Source: Candidatus Sumerlaeota bacterium (GTDB lineage: Bacteria > Sumerlaeota > Sumerlaeia > JADFCT01). Taken from it: a DNA stretch of 64,000 bases. The stretch spans positions 6,443 to 70,442 of the forward strand of contig JAPLSP010000009.1 of NCBI GenBank assembly GCA_026398575.1, given 5' to 3'. A program made the translations under genes and the position numbers. Positions 53,130 through 62,700 of this stretch are shown here, piece by piece (position 1 is the first letter of the stretch; every line of letters starts with the position of its first letter). The notes under the pieces were generated by a model that made no database searches, had not been told where the DNA came from, and saw nothing but the letters and a program-made list of their open reading frames with translations.

Positions 53130-53207
53130 CGGTTGACCGCAGCGCGCCAGAATCTGTACATTCGAAATTGTTCCATTGTCCCCCTTGCGTCAAGCGCAGA
53201 ATTCCCC

Positions 53208-53282
53208 ACTGCGAGCGCCACTGCGAGCGCCACTGGGAACGCTACTGGGAGCGCCACTGGGAGCGCCGGCATCTCTGCCGGC
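53208..53282. repeat. 12-bp array (ACTGGGAGCGCC x5) ending in GCCGGC hairpin
   Basis: Five 12-bp units run from 53208 to 53267. They lead into GCCGGC-ATCTCT-GCCGGC (53265-53282). The rest of the 442-base gap between the divergent glycosyltransferase and SGNH genes has no gene apart from the array at 53431. Confidence 0.85.
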
Positions 53283-53430
53283 GCATGCATCACAAATAGC
53301 ATCACAAAAGCAAACAAGACCACGCCCCCCTCCCCATCATCTCATGCTGTCATCCCATGCTTTCTCATTGACTCCCAGCCGCTTTACCCGTCACGCTTGG
53401 AGCCGGCGAAGACAGGATTCTGTTCGGTCC

Positions 53431-53550
53431 AGATCGCGACAGATAACTTCAGATCGCGACAGATAACTCCAGATCGCGAGAGATAGCTTCAGATCGCCAC
53501 AGATCATTCCAGATCGTCAAAGATCCCTCCAAATCGTCCCAAATCCCAAA
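53431..53550. repeat. 20-bp (2 x 10) tandem array, six copies, AGATCGCGAC / AGATAACTTC
   Basis: Six 20-bp units run head to tail, the first three nearly identical and the last three increasingly diverged. Each has two 10-bp halves starting AGAT. The array ends 21 bases before the SGNH start codon. Exact helical phasing suggests possible protein binding, but it may be one more simple array. Confidence 0.88.
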
Positions 53551-53571
53551 CAAAAACAGGAGTTCATTCCC

Positions 53572-54405
53572 ATGATGCTCGAAGTGAAACGAATGCGGAA
53601 TCTTGGGCTGGCGGCAGCGATGGCCGCATTGTGCGCGATATTTTCGGCCGGCGCCTTCGCACAAGACGCTCCCGCGAAAAAAGAAAAAGCGCCAACCGCG
53701 AAAGCCGCTGCCGACGCCAAGGACGCCAAGTCCAAGGACGGCGTAGCCAAGGATGCAAAGTCCCAGGACGCCGCCGCCAAGACCGCTAAGAAACCCGATC
53801 CCGCGATGGCGCCCATCACCGACGATCCCAATCTGCCGCGCGTCCTGCTGATCGGCGATTCCATTTCGATTGGCTACACTCTCCCGACTCGCGATCTGCT
53901 CAAGGGCAAAGCCAACGTCCATCGCATTCTGGAAAACGGCGCCTCGACGCGCGAAGGCCTTGCGAAACTCGATAAGTGGCTGGGCGAAAAAAAATGGGAC
54001 GTCATCCACTTCAACTGGGGACTGCACGACCTGAAACATATAGTAGGCGCGAAGCTCGATCTCAAAGGCGAACAGAATATTTCGCTCGCGGATTACGAGA
54101 AGAATTTGCGCGAGCTGGTCAAGCGCCTCAAAGCCACGGGCGCGCAGCTGATCTGGACAAGCACGACACCCGTCCCGGCGGGCGCCGACGGCCGCATGAC
54201 CGGGGACGTTCCGCTTTACAACGCCGTCGCGCTCAAGATCATGCAGGAGAACAACGTGCCGGTGGACGATCTCTATGCCGTCGTGCAGGCCAAATGCGAG
54301 CCGCTTCGCACGTCGGCCAATAACGTCCACTTCAAGCCTGAAGGCTATAAAATCCTGGCCGAAAGCGCCGCCGCCTCGATTGAGGCCGCGCTGAAGAAGA
54401 AGTAG
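53572..54405 (+). CDS. Exported SGNH/GDSL-family hydrolase
   Basis: 277 residues with a signal peptide (LGLAAAMAALCAIFSAGAFA), then a Lys/Ala/Asp-rich linker of about 45 residues (DAKDAKSKDG-like). The hydrolase core follows. LLIGDSISIGY (about 92-102) has the nucleophile Ser, WGLHDL replaces the GxND block, and NNVHFKPEGYKIL carries the His (Asp replaced by Asn-Val at the usual DxxH spacing). It is probably an esterase or deacetylase acting on envelope polymers. CAGGAG precedes the start. Confidence 0.85.
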   Translation: MMLEVKRMRNLGLAAAMAALCAIFSAGAFAQDAPAKKEKAPTAKAAADAKDAKSKDGVAKDAKSQDAAAKTAKKPDPAMAPITDDPNLPRVLLIGDSISIGYTLPTRDLLKGKANVHRILENGASTREGLAKLDKWLGEKKWDVIHFNWGLHDLKHIVGAKLDLKGEQNISLADYEKNLRELVKRLKATGAQLIWTSTTPVPAGADGRMTGDVPLYNAVALKIMQENNVPVDDLYAVVQAKCEPLRTSANNVHFKPEGYKILAESAAASIEAALKKK

Positions 54406-54463
54406 ATTTTTTTACAAACGCCGTTTAAAAAATTACTCCAAGAGTTTCTGCCATTGATTGCGC

Positions 54464-54787
54464 TTATGCGGCGATTTCGATCCCTTCGCGCCGAGCGATT
54501 TCGAGGATGGGGCTGCCGCCGTCGGTTTCCCACTCATGTTCGCCGCACGGAATCGGCTCGATACGCTTGTCGGCAGCGAGCGTTGCCCGCCACATTCTTT
54601 TAACCAATCCTATCTCATGTATTTCATCGAATTCAGGAGCAATGACGATGACATCAATATCGCTCCACTCGTGGGCTTCATTCCTTGCAAACGAGCCAAA
54701 AAGAATTGCGCGCTTAGCATGTATGCCAACAGCGCTCAGTGCAATAAGATATTGCTTTAGGATGTCTGCAATAGGCTTTTCAACCAT
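54464..54787 (-). CDS. MNT-type nucleotidyltransferase (HEPN/MNT module II)
   Basis: 107 residues. ILFGSFARNEAHEWSDIDVI (about 28-47) is the GSx10DxD motif. It overlaps the end of the HEPN gene by 31 bases and is translated second, the opposite order from module I. It is the presumed antitoxin that AMPylates the HEPN partner. Confidence 0.88.
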   Translation of the reverse strand: MVEKPIADILKQYLIALSAVGIHAKRAILFGSFARNEAHEWSDIDVIVIAPEFDEIHEIGLVKRMWRATLAADKRIEPIPCGEHEWETDGGSPILEIARREGIEIAA

Positions 54788-55143
54788 AGCCTGATCTCCT
54801 CTGCTTTCTTCATGTCCTTTCGGGCGGTTTGCAAATCTATGACCGTTTTGGTGGGCGCAGGATAACGGCCTTCTCTATTATATTCATCAAATTCTTTCAG
54901 GAATTCAATCTGTTCAGGAGAAAGCGGCACTTTGCTTATTTCGGCCAGACGCATCAAATTATGGATTTTCGGCGGAATTTCGCATGTGTGTTTGGTCACA
55001 TGGGCTTTGAGCATTTTCTCCAAAGTTAAATGCGCGAAAAACAAACCTTGCTGAATCTTCTTCTTTTCAAATAGCGCCAAGACAGCTTCCGCATCATCAT
55101 CCGATCCATCGCGCCAATACTCAATTTGCCTCTCGACATCCAT
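54757..55143 (-). CDS. HEPN-domain protein (HEPN/MNT module II)
   Basis: 128 residues. The motif order is IEYWRDGSDDDAEAVLALFE, GLFFAHLTLEKMLKAHV, PPKIHNLMRLAE and KEFDEYNREGRYPAPTKTV, cited in parts. This matches the classical DUF-type HEPN (HEPN_1) with KIHNL and RYP. Many such proteins are RNases; the HEPN active-site Arg-x-His pair is not certain here. It is the first gene of the leftward pair. Confidence 0.88.
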   Translation of the reverse strand: MDVERQIEYWRDGSDDDAEAVLALFEKKKIQQGLFFAHLTLEKMLKAHVTKHTCEIPPKIHNLMRLAEISKVPLSPEQIEFLKEFDEYNREGRYPAPTKTVIDLQTARKDMKKAEEIRLWLKSLLQTS

Positions 55144-55442
55144 GGCATTTCTCCCTGCTTTTTTGATTAATGCTTTCAGGCCGCTCGCAATCTAATTACG
55201 GGAAGCATACCAAACATTTTCCGGGCTTGGCAATCGGTTTTATTTGAGAAATCATAAGCGCATAAGGGGATTATTATCAGGCGGAACTCAGGTCCAAGCG
55301 CCGTTGGCATGGCGGCATATTCAAGAAAATTATTTGCCCGCCTTTCATCCCAGCAACCCGGCTTGACTTCCGCGGCGGGGCGGCGTAACCTCTCAAAGTT
55401 TTTGCAGCGCAAGATGCTTATCCAAATGCGATTTTTTTTTAC
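55144..55442. other. Intergenic region without recognisable gene
   Basis: A 299-base divergent gap between the HEPN gene and carA. It ends in a run of nine T residues just before the carA start. I see no RNA gene or strong hairpin in it. Promoters for both directions must lie here, but no convincing -35/-10 pair stood out. Confidence 0.4.
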
Positions 55443-56567
55443 ATGGCCAGCAAAAAACAACCTGCAATCCTGATGCTTGAAGACGGGCGGTATTTCGAGG
55501 GGACGGCGTTCGGCGCGTTCGGCGAATTCTTCGGCGAGATGGTTTTCAACACCAGTATCACCGGCTACCAGGAAATCCTGACCGATCCCTCCTACTGCGG
55601 ACAGATCGTCTGCCTGACCTATCCCCTGATTGGAAATTATGGGGTCAATGCGCAGGATGGCGAATCCAAGCGCATCCAGGTAGCGGGGCTGATCGTCAAG
55701 GAGCTGTCGCGGCGCGTCAGCAATTTCCGCAGCGAGGAACGGCTCGAAGACTACTTGCGCCGCAACGGCATCATGGGCGTGGAGGGATTCGACACGCGCG
55801 CCCTGGTCCTTCACCTCCGCAATCACGGCGCCATGCGCGCAGCGATTTCGGCGGAGACTTCCGACCGCGATGAGTTGCTGCGCCGCGTGCTGCAATCGCC
55901 CTCGATGGCCGGGCGCGCGCTGGTGGATGATGTCACCTGCGCGGCGCCTTATGAGTTCCAATCGAGCCGCCATTATGAGCTCCAAACCGAAGGTCCGGTG
56001 TACCGGATCGCCGCCTACGACTATGGGATCAAGCGCAACATCCTCGAACTGATGTGCGCCGAAGGCCTGAAGCCCATTGTCGTTCCGGCCGGGACCACTT
56101 TCGAGCAGATCGAGGCTCTCGCGCCCGACGGCATTTTCCTCTCGAACGGTCCCGGCGATCCCGAGCCGCTCGAAGCGATTCACGCTGAAATCCGCAAAAT
56201 TATTGAGAAATACACCACATTTGGCATTTGCCTGGGACACCAGCTTCTGGGGCTGGCGCTCGGCGGACAGACCTACAAGCTCAAATTCGGCCATCGCGGC
56301 GGCAACCATCCGGTCAAGGACATGAAGACGGGCCGCGTCGCCATCACATCGCAGAATCATGGCTTCTGCGTCGCGCCGGATTCGCTGCCCTCATCCGTCG
56401 AGATTACCCATTGGAATCTGAACGACAACACCGTCGAGGGTTTCGAGCACAAAGAGCTGCCTATTTTCTGCGTGCAGTATCATCCCGAGGCTTCGCCGGG
56501 TCCGCATGATTCCAGCAATCTGTTTCCCAGGTTTCGCCGGATGATCGAGAAGCATAAAGGAAAGTGA
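55443..56567 (+). CDS. carA: Carbamoyl phosphate synthase small subunit (glutaminase)
   Basis: 374 residues. The N-terminal domain has MVFNTSITGYQEILTDPSY (about 33-51). The class I glutaminase domain has LSNGPGDPEP, nucleophile Cys in FGICLGHQLLGLALGG, SQNHGF and catalytic His/Glu in CVQYHPEASPGPHDS. Supplies ammonia to CarB for arginine and pyrimidine synthesis; carB is not in this window. Stop is directly followed by a TTG frame of the M16-like gene. Confidence 0.95.
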   Translation: MASKKQPAILMLEDGRYFEGTAFGAFGEFFGEMVFNTSITGYQEILTDPSYCGQIVCLTYPLIGNYGVNAQDGESKRIQVAGLIVKELSRRVSNFRSEERLEDYLRRNGIMGVEGFDTRALVLHLRNHGAMRAAISAETSDRDELLRRVLQSPSMAGRALVDDVTCAAPYEFQSSRHYELQTEGPVYRIAAYDYGIKRNILELMCAEGLKPIVVPAGTTFEQIEALAPDGIFLSNGPGDPEPLEAIHAEIRKIIEKYTTFGICLGHQLLGLALGGQTYKLKFGHRGGNHPVKDMKTGRVAITSQNHGFCVAPDSLPSSVEITHWNLNDNTVEGFEHKELPIFCVQYHPEASPGPHDSSNLFPRFRRMIEKHKGK

Positions 56568-58298
56568 TTGTTTGCCTCTGTTCCAGTTGATCCATCAGCA
56601 TTGCGCGCCCTGCTGTCATTGTTGTCATTGGCGTCACTGGCGGCATTGCTGACTGCTTGTTCTTTTGCTCCCCGGAATCATCCCAGTCTGGATCAACGCC
56701 TTGATGAAACGTCAACCCAGACGCTTGCTCTAAATGCTCCATTTCTGGGCCAACGCGGTCCGAGCTTTCATAGTCCGGATCAACGTGCCGGAACCGAGAT
56801 GAGCCAGCCGCTCTGGCCAAACCCTCCCATGCCGGATCAGCGCGCCGAAACAGGGACAAGCCCGACGCTCGCAGGCGACGATCCTTTTCTGGAATGGGTC
56901 TGGCGCGATAGAATCCTGCGATTGGGTCCGGCGCCCATTCCGGAATTCACCGCGGGCCAGTCGCTACCCTTCGATGGAATGACCAGCCAGGGGGTTTCGG
57001 GCGACGCGTTCACCAGCGCGTCGTTTCCCCTCGGTATTTTCGCGCGCAAAGAATTTCCCACCTGTGAGGCGATTATGCAAACGCTATCCAATGGCATGAC
57101 GTTGATTGTGGACACGCCGGCGGGCAATGAAGTAGCGGCAGTCGTAATCCTGCTGCCGGCTGGCGCCAGTTCGGAATTGGATGTGGAAAACGGCCTGACC
57201 AACCTGACGATGCGAATGTTGACGCACGGCACGCGCTCGCTGACGGCCCGGCAGTTCAACGAAAAAATCGAGTCGCTGGGCGCCTCGTTCAGCGCCGGCG
57301 CCACCGAGGACTACGCTTTCATCTCCCTGACGTGTCTGCGCCAGGATTTGGATACCATGCTGGAACTGGCGCACGACGCTTTTTATCATCCGGCCTTCGA
57401 GCAGGAGGAGATGGACAAAGAGCGCGAGGTGATCATCGCCGGCCTCAAGCGCATCGAGGACGATTCCTTCCAGTTCACGTATCAGGAATTCCTGAAGGAC
57501 ATCTACTACGGCCATCCCTACGGAATGAATCCGCGCGGAACGCCGGAATGCCTGGCGATGTTTGCGCCGCTGAATCTTTCGTCGCGGCATGAAGAAGTCT
57601 GCCGGACGGGAGGCGCCATCGTCTCGATCGCGGGTGATGTGGACTCGGCAATGCTGGCTCATCTATTCGAAAAATGGGCGCCACCCGTAAGACCCGTTGC
57701 GCCGCGCATGGTCGCCTGGAAAGCGCTCACCACGCGGGGACGGCCCACGCGGACCTTGTTGAAAGAGCGGAATCAGGGATTTGTCGTGATGGGCTATCCC
57801 GCGGCGCCGATGAAAGATGAAGACATGCCTTACCTGCGCGTCGTCAGCGCGGCGCTGGGCGAGGGGATGTCCTCGCGGCTGTTTACGATCCTGCGCGACC
57901 AGGGCAGCCTGGCCTACGCCGTCGGCACGATGTGCGTGCCGCGGTTCGATCAGGGGTATTTCGCCTGCTATATCGGCACGTCGCCTGAAAATATCCCGGC
58001 TGCCGTCGCCGGCATCCAGCATCAGATCGAACTCGTCACCGAAGACATCCTGCCGCCCAAGGAATTGGAGCGGGCGCAAAACTACATCCTCGGCAAGTTT
58101 CAGCTGGGTCTGCAAACCAACGAAGCGCGCGCGCGATACCGGGCGCTGAGCCTGATGGGAGGATTGGGGCTGGACTATATGGAGCGCTATCCCGATATCA
58201 TCCGCCATATTTCCGCCGAGAAGACGCGCGCCATCGCCCGCCGATACCTGAAAAGCCCGGTGATCGTGATCCTGAAGCCGAAAGAGGCGGGGGAGTAG
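56568..58298 (+). CDS. M16-family peptidase-like lipoprotein, probably non-catalytic
   Basis: 576 residues from a TTG that touches the carA stop. The signal LLSLASLAALLTAC ends in a lipobox Cys. Residues about 40-105 contain three DQRxxE-type repeats, then an M16 domain starting LSNGMTLIVDTPAGN (about 173-187). The zinc motif HxxEH expected after the GLTN segment is replaced by LTNLTMRML, so this is likely an inactive partner subunit, as in many M16 pairs. DNA encoding the signal (56603-56650) is a 9-bp TTGTCATTG array. A shorter start at 57075 would remove signal and repeats. Confidence 0.78.
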   Translation: MFASVPVDPSALRALLSLLSLASLAALLTACSFAPRNHPSLDQRLDETSTQTLALNAPFLGQRGPSFHSPDQRAGTEMSQPLWPNPPMPDQRAETGTSPTLAGDDPFLEWVWRDRILRLGPAPIPEFTAGQSLPFDGMTSQGVSGDAFTSASFPLGIFARKEFPTCEAIMQTLSNGMTLIVDTPAGNEVAAVVILLPAGASSELDVENGLTNLTMRMLTHGTRSLTARQFNEKIESLGASFSAGATEDYAFISLTCLRQDLDTMLELAHDAFYHPAFEQEEMDKEREVIIAGLKRIEDDSFQFTYQEFLKDIYYGHPYGMNPRGTPECLAMFAPLNLSSRHEEVCRTGGAIVSIAGDVDSAMLAHLFEKWAPPVRPVAPRMVAWKALTTRGRPTRTLLKERNQGFVVMGYPAAPMKDEDMPYLRVVSAALGEGMSSRLFTILRDQGSLAYAVGTMCVPRFDQGYFACYIGTSPENIPAAVAGIQHQIELVTEDILPPKELERAQNYILGKFQLGLQTNEARARYRALSLMGGLGLDYMERYPDIIRHISAEKTRAIARRYLKSPVIVILKPKEAGE

Positions 58299-58307
58299 GG
58301 TGTATAG

Positions 58308-58337
58308 AGGTCAGGGGTCAGGGGCTTGGGATCAGGA
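58308..58337. repeat. Short heptamer array (AGGTCAG / GGGTCAG)
   Basis: Three to four heptamers begin ten bases after the M16-like stop. They are the same unit family as at 7817. Confidence 0.7.
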
Positions 58338-58399
58338 AATCGGGGCGGAAGAAATTGGTTTCTTCAACGGGTACGAAAAATTGGCCGGGAAGCGCTATC

Positions 58400-58606
58400 A
58401 TGAATAAGGCTGCTCCAGAAAACAAACCGCTGGTAAAGGAAGCCAAACGCGTTGGTCATCACAAGACCGAACAGCCTGCTCTGAAAGCAGAATTGAGAGA
58501 GTATATTGAATGGCGAAAGAGAACGCAGATCATAAAACTCTTTGGCAAGATTGACTATGATCCCAGTTATGACTATAAGGCTGAGCGCAGAAAAAAACGC
58601 GCATGA
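58400..58606 (+). CDS. Antitoxin-like protein (VapB/MazE-like tail)
   Basis: 68 residues from ATG 58400. The C-terminal helix and IKLFGKIDYDPSYDYKAERR (about 45-64) match the toxin-binding tail of many VapB-type antitoxins. A PIN-domain VapC toxin would be expected to begin at the overlapping ATG (58603), but that frame is fused to prmA, so the toxin seems lost. Confidence 0.65.
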   Translation: MNKAAPENKPLVKEAKRVGHHKTEQPALKAELREYIEWRKRTQIIKLFGKIDYDPSYDYKAERRKKRA

Positions 58607-59616
58607 AGCAACAAGTGGAGATTCTTGCCACCGAGAATGATTTCAGAAATCATCTCAAATGTATCCTAGTTCGTGTTCATGAAATAAAACTATTTTTGCC
58701 GCTGTGCCCTATGCCTTGGATTTCCGTTGAAATTGCTTTTTCTCCCGATTGGACGGAGGAGAATTTAGAACAGGTATCGGCGCGGCTGGCGCTGGCGGAT
58801 CAACTGGGGTGGATGGAGGAAATATCGCCGCAGGGCAATCCGGTCTGGAAAGTTTTCTTTCCTGAAGACGCCGCGAATCCGATGGCGGTGATGCGCGCGA
58901 TCCTGTGCGCGACCGGTGGCGTGGAATCGGACCTGACGCAAGAAAAAGCATTTTCGTTGAAGATGGAGCGCGTCGCCGATACGGACTGGATGGCGGGCTT
59001 CCGCGCCTATTTTCAGCCTCAAGCGGTTTCGCAGAGGTTTGCCGTCGCGCCGCCGTGGTTCCAGGCGCCCTGGCCTTTTCCCGGCCGCGAGCGCATCACG
59101 ATCTATCCCGCGATGGCATTCGGAACCGGGACTCATGCTACAACACAGCTCGCCATCCGCGCGCTCGAAGAATGCGGCTGCGAGGGCAAAACAGTCCTGG
59201 ACGCCGGAACCGGTTCCGGAATCCTGGCGATCGCGGCTCTGTGGCTTGGCGCGCGGCGCGTCGTCGGGTTCGACGTTGACGCCATCGCGCTCGCCAATGC
59301 GCGCGAGAACTGCGTCCACAACGGCCTCGAGGGGCGCATTGAATTCTTTTGCGGCGGCCCCGGCGTCCTGCGCGGCGCCTGCTTCGATATTATTGTGGCG
59401 AATATTCTCTATGCCAATCTGCGTCCTCTCCTGCCGGATCTCAAAAAGTTATTGTCTCCCGGTCCGCAATCCCAACTGATCCTGGGAGGCTTTCTCCAAA
59501 GCGAATCCGCGGAAGTCGCCCGCGATCTGGCGGCGCTGGGATTGAAGCCTGTCTCTTGGTCGCAGCAGGACGAATGGGCCGGAGTAATCGCCATGAGTCA
59601 TTCACAAAGCCTCTAG
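58603..59616 (+). CDS. prmA: Ribosomal protein L11 methyltransferase-like
   Basis: 337 residues from ATG 58603, which overlaps the antitoxin stop. The usual PrmA start corresponds to ATG 58711 (MPWISVEIAFSPDWTEEN), so the first 36 residues may be an unrelated remnant fused to the gene. The methyltransferase core has AFGTGTHATTQLAI (about 177-190), VLDAGTGSGILAIAALWLG (about 199-217), VVGFDVDAIA and FDIIVANILYANL. It trimethylates L11 using SAM. The stop codon TAG lies inside a heptamer array. Confidence 0.88.
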   Translation: MKQQVEILATENDFRNHLKCILVRVHEIKLFLPLCPMPWISVEIAFSPDWTEENLEQVSARLALADQLGWMEEISPQGNPVWKVFFPEDAANPMAVMRAILCATGGVESDLTQEKAFSLKMERVADTDWMAGFRAYFQPQAVSQRFAVAPPWFQAPWPFPGRERITIYPAMAFGTGTHATTQLAIRALEECGCEGKTVLDAGTGSGILAIAALWLGARRVVGFDVDAIALANARENCVHNGLEGRIEFFCGGPGVLRGACFDIIVANILYANLRPLLPDLKKLLSPGPQSQLILGGFLQSESAEVARDLAALGLKPVSWSQQDEWAGVIAMSHSQSL

Positions 59617-59656
59617 CCTCCAGCCTAAAGTCTAAAGCCTCCAGCCTAAAGCCTGC
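59608..59656. repeat. Heptamer array (AGCCTCC/AGCCTAA) overlapping the prmA stop
   Basis: Seven units (AGCCTCT, AGCCTCC, AGCCTAA, AGTCTAA, AGCCTCC, AGCCTAA, AGCCTGC) start three codons before the stop and continue downstream. Confidence 0.9.
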
Positions 59657-59756
59657 CATATCGTTGCCTTTCTCGCTTGCTTTGTGATGCGAGATATAAC
59701 AATCTGTTTCCGGTTTGATATTTGAAGATGCATCATTTGCTGGGAAGGAGAGCGAC

Positions 59757-62700
59757 ATGTATCCTAGAAGAGCTTGTGTTTCCTTTCTTGTGGCTTTGAG
59801 CCTTGTATTGGCTGCTTATCCCGCTGCCGCACAGCCGGTGTCTATCGTTACAGATACGAATGGAATCACCGCCTATGAGATGTATCAGAACGGCTTGCAT
59901 TATTTTTATTCCGTCCCTCCGCATCCCGCCACGATCCGGCTGGTTTCGTATCTGACCGGCTCTACGCCCCGCGTTGACAATTTATATATGAATGGCGGAT
60001 GGGGTCCGAACATCATCAAGCAAGTCACGCGCGACAGCCAATACGTCTATTATTTCGACGGCAATAATCACCTCAATCGTCTCGCCGTGATGGCGCGGCA
60101 GGGAACCGATTGGCCCACGGATTTGCCCACCACCGTGACCGTGGAACAGGATATGCCGCCCGTGACGTGTTGGAATACCTTCCTGATTTATGGCGACACG
60201 AGCGCTGCCTATACCCAAACCTACGTCAAACTGTGCAATGTCACCGGCGGCGACGGCCACACGCTCGCCACCATCACGGGAGTAGATCCCATCTTGCAGA
60301 TCATCGCCTATCGCTATCGGGATACAACGCCGGAGCGCGTCGAGCATAACGCGGTTTTTTTCCGCACCACCGCCAATATCCTTTACCGTCTGAATCTGGA
60401 CAGTTCCACCCCGGTCCAACTGGCCGCGAATGTTTTGGACTTCACCCTGCAACGCCTTGCCGATGGGTCGGATCATATTTTCGCCGTGCAGATTTATGTT
60501 CCCGGCGATCCGCCAACCCTCCTGCCCGGTCCGGGAGACCAGGATCAAGTCATCCGCATATCAGCGGATTCCAGCGGCGGCGGCGCGACGTTCATGTATC
60601 TGGCCACCACGCTCAACGGCAATATCATCTCGAGCCTGTGCGCGGATGCGAATTACGTCTTCTGGACGGAAGTGTCGGGCGCCCCCACCGCCGAGATTAA
60701 GCGCAAGGCGGCGGACAATTCCGGTTCCGTGGACACCCTTCAGAGCGTGACCGACCGCGCATTCAGCAACATCCGGAGCGACGGCTATTACATCTACTTC
60801 ATCACCCGGCAGACCGCCCAGGCCGACGCCATACAGCGCTACCTGGGAGGCGCGCCGGCGCTGCAACTGGATCTTGCGGCCGTGGAACTGGAGGCCATCC
60901 AGACGGTGCAGACGCTGGACTTGGGATCTCTCGTCAAACTGGCGACCGCGAAACCCACGTTTGTCCGCGGCTATGCCAACGTCGTCACCAATCAGCTGGC
61001 GATCTCGGGCTTCAGGCCGTACGCCAAGTTGCGAGGATGGTTCGACGGCGTGGAATTTTCCGACTCGCCGATTTATCCGCTCAACAATCCCATCGTGGAT
61101 GCAAATACCGGTCCGGCCAATACGCGTCCCGACAAGAATCGCAGTTTCTTCTTCCACCTGCCGCCTGCGTGGGTTTCGCAGCCTGGAACACTCAGGCTGG
61201 ATATGACCATCAACCCATCCGGAGCGGTTCCGGAAACCGATTCGCGGGCCAACAATACGATCTCCAACACATACAACATTGTGCAAAAAACCGCCCGATG
61301 CCTGGTTTTCATTCCAGTGCGCCTTCAGGGCGCAGGCGAGGTCGGTCCCACCATGCCGCGTTTTGGAAATCTGATCCAGCGCACGCAAAGCCTTCTGCCT
61401 TTTGAAGGCTACCGTCTCTTCCAACAGACCGATGACATAGCGAAGTACGTTTTCCCCTGGAATTATGAGGGCTATGATTTCAGTTCTTCATTGGATCAAT
61501 GGCGGGCGCTGCTTTCGATCTACGCGCGCAATGCCATGTCTTCCAGTCCCTCCGGCTGCCCCACCACCTATTACATAGGCATCTGCGATCCTGCCATGAC
61601 CGCCAGTTTCAACGGGCTGGGTTTGGCGTGGCTGAAAGCGCTGCTGTTCCGGGCCGAAACGGGGACGAATTCGTTCGCTCCCAATTCCCCGCTGGGCGGG
61701 CGGACGCTGGCGCATGAAATGGGCCATAATGTCGGGCTTTTCCATGTCCACAACAGCACCGCGTGCAGTGGTCAGGAACCCGACGGGCCCTATGCGACCT
61801 ATCCCTGGGATCGCTGCACGCTCGGGCCTGATGATCCGCTGCAGTGGTGGGGCTTCGATCCGCTCACGCAAAGGGTGATTGCGCCGTACGAAGTCGGCGA
61901 TCTGATGAGCTATGCGAACAACCGGTGGATTTCCTCCTATACGTGGGATAATTTCTTTACCGCTTTTTTCAGCGATCCTGCGTCTGCGGACCAGCTCATG
62001 AGCGCCAATCCCGACGCGGTCAGAATCCTGGGAGGGCTGCCGCAGATTCTTGTCACCGGATTCATATTTCCTTCGGCGGGCACAGGCGAGATTTCCCCCT
62101 GCTATTCGTTTCCTATCGGCGCCGCGCCGATAGAGAAGGTCTTGCAATCTTTCCTCGCGTCGCGATCCGCGCTGCAAGGGGGCGGCTCTTCTTATACGCT
62201 TCAACTTCTGGACGCCGCCGGCGGTCTCATATCGGAAACAGCCATTGACCCTTCGTTCCTGGGGGATAGCTTCTCGGACACGCTGATCTTCAGCCAGTAT
62301 ATTCCCCTGGATCCTGCGGCGACCCAGATCAGGCTTGCTCAAGGCGCCACACAGTTCGCCCAGCGGGTCGCCAGCCAGAACGCCCCAACCGTCACGCTGA
62401 ATCCGCTTGTCATCAACGCGGCCGATCAGACCATCGCTGTGACGTGGAACGCCTCGGACGCTGATAACGATCCGCTGGTCTTCGCCGTTCAATACAGCTC
62501 GGATAACGGCGCAAACTACCAGACACTCCGGCACGATATTCCCTCGCTCGGCTGCATGCTCGATACCACAATGCTGCATGGTTCCACGCAGGCGGTTATC
62601 CGTATCATCGCTTCGGATGGATTCCTGACGGGTTTTGCGGCTTCGCCCACCTTCACGCTCAGTTCCCACGCGCCCACGGCATCCATCTCAGGAGTGACTC

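Noticed and set aside
53431..53550. CRISPR array
   Set aside because: Units are directly adjacent with no unique spacers, and no cas gene is present. The same applies to the heptamer and nonamer arrays.
61488..62669. Leftward frame opposite the metalloprotease gene
   Set aside because: Arg/Gly-rich shadow without a start site. The zinc motif and modular architecture are on the plus strand.
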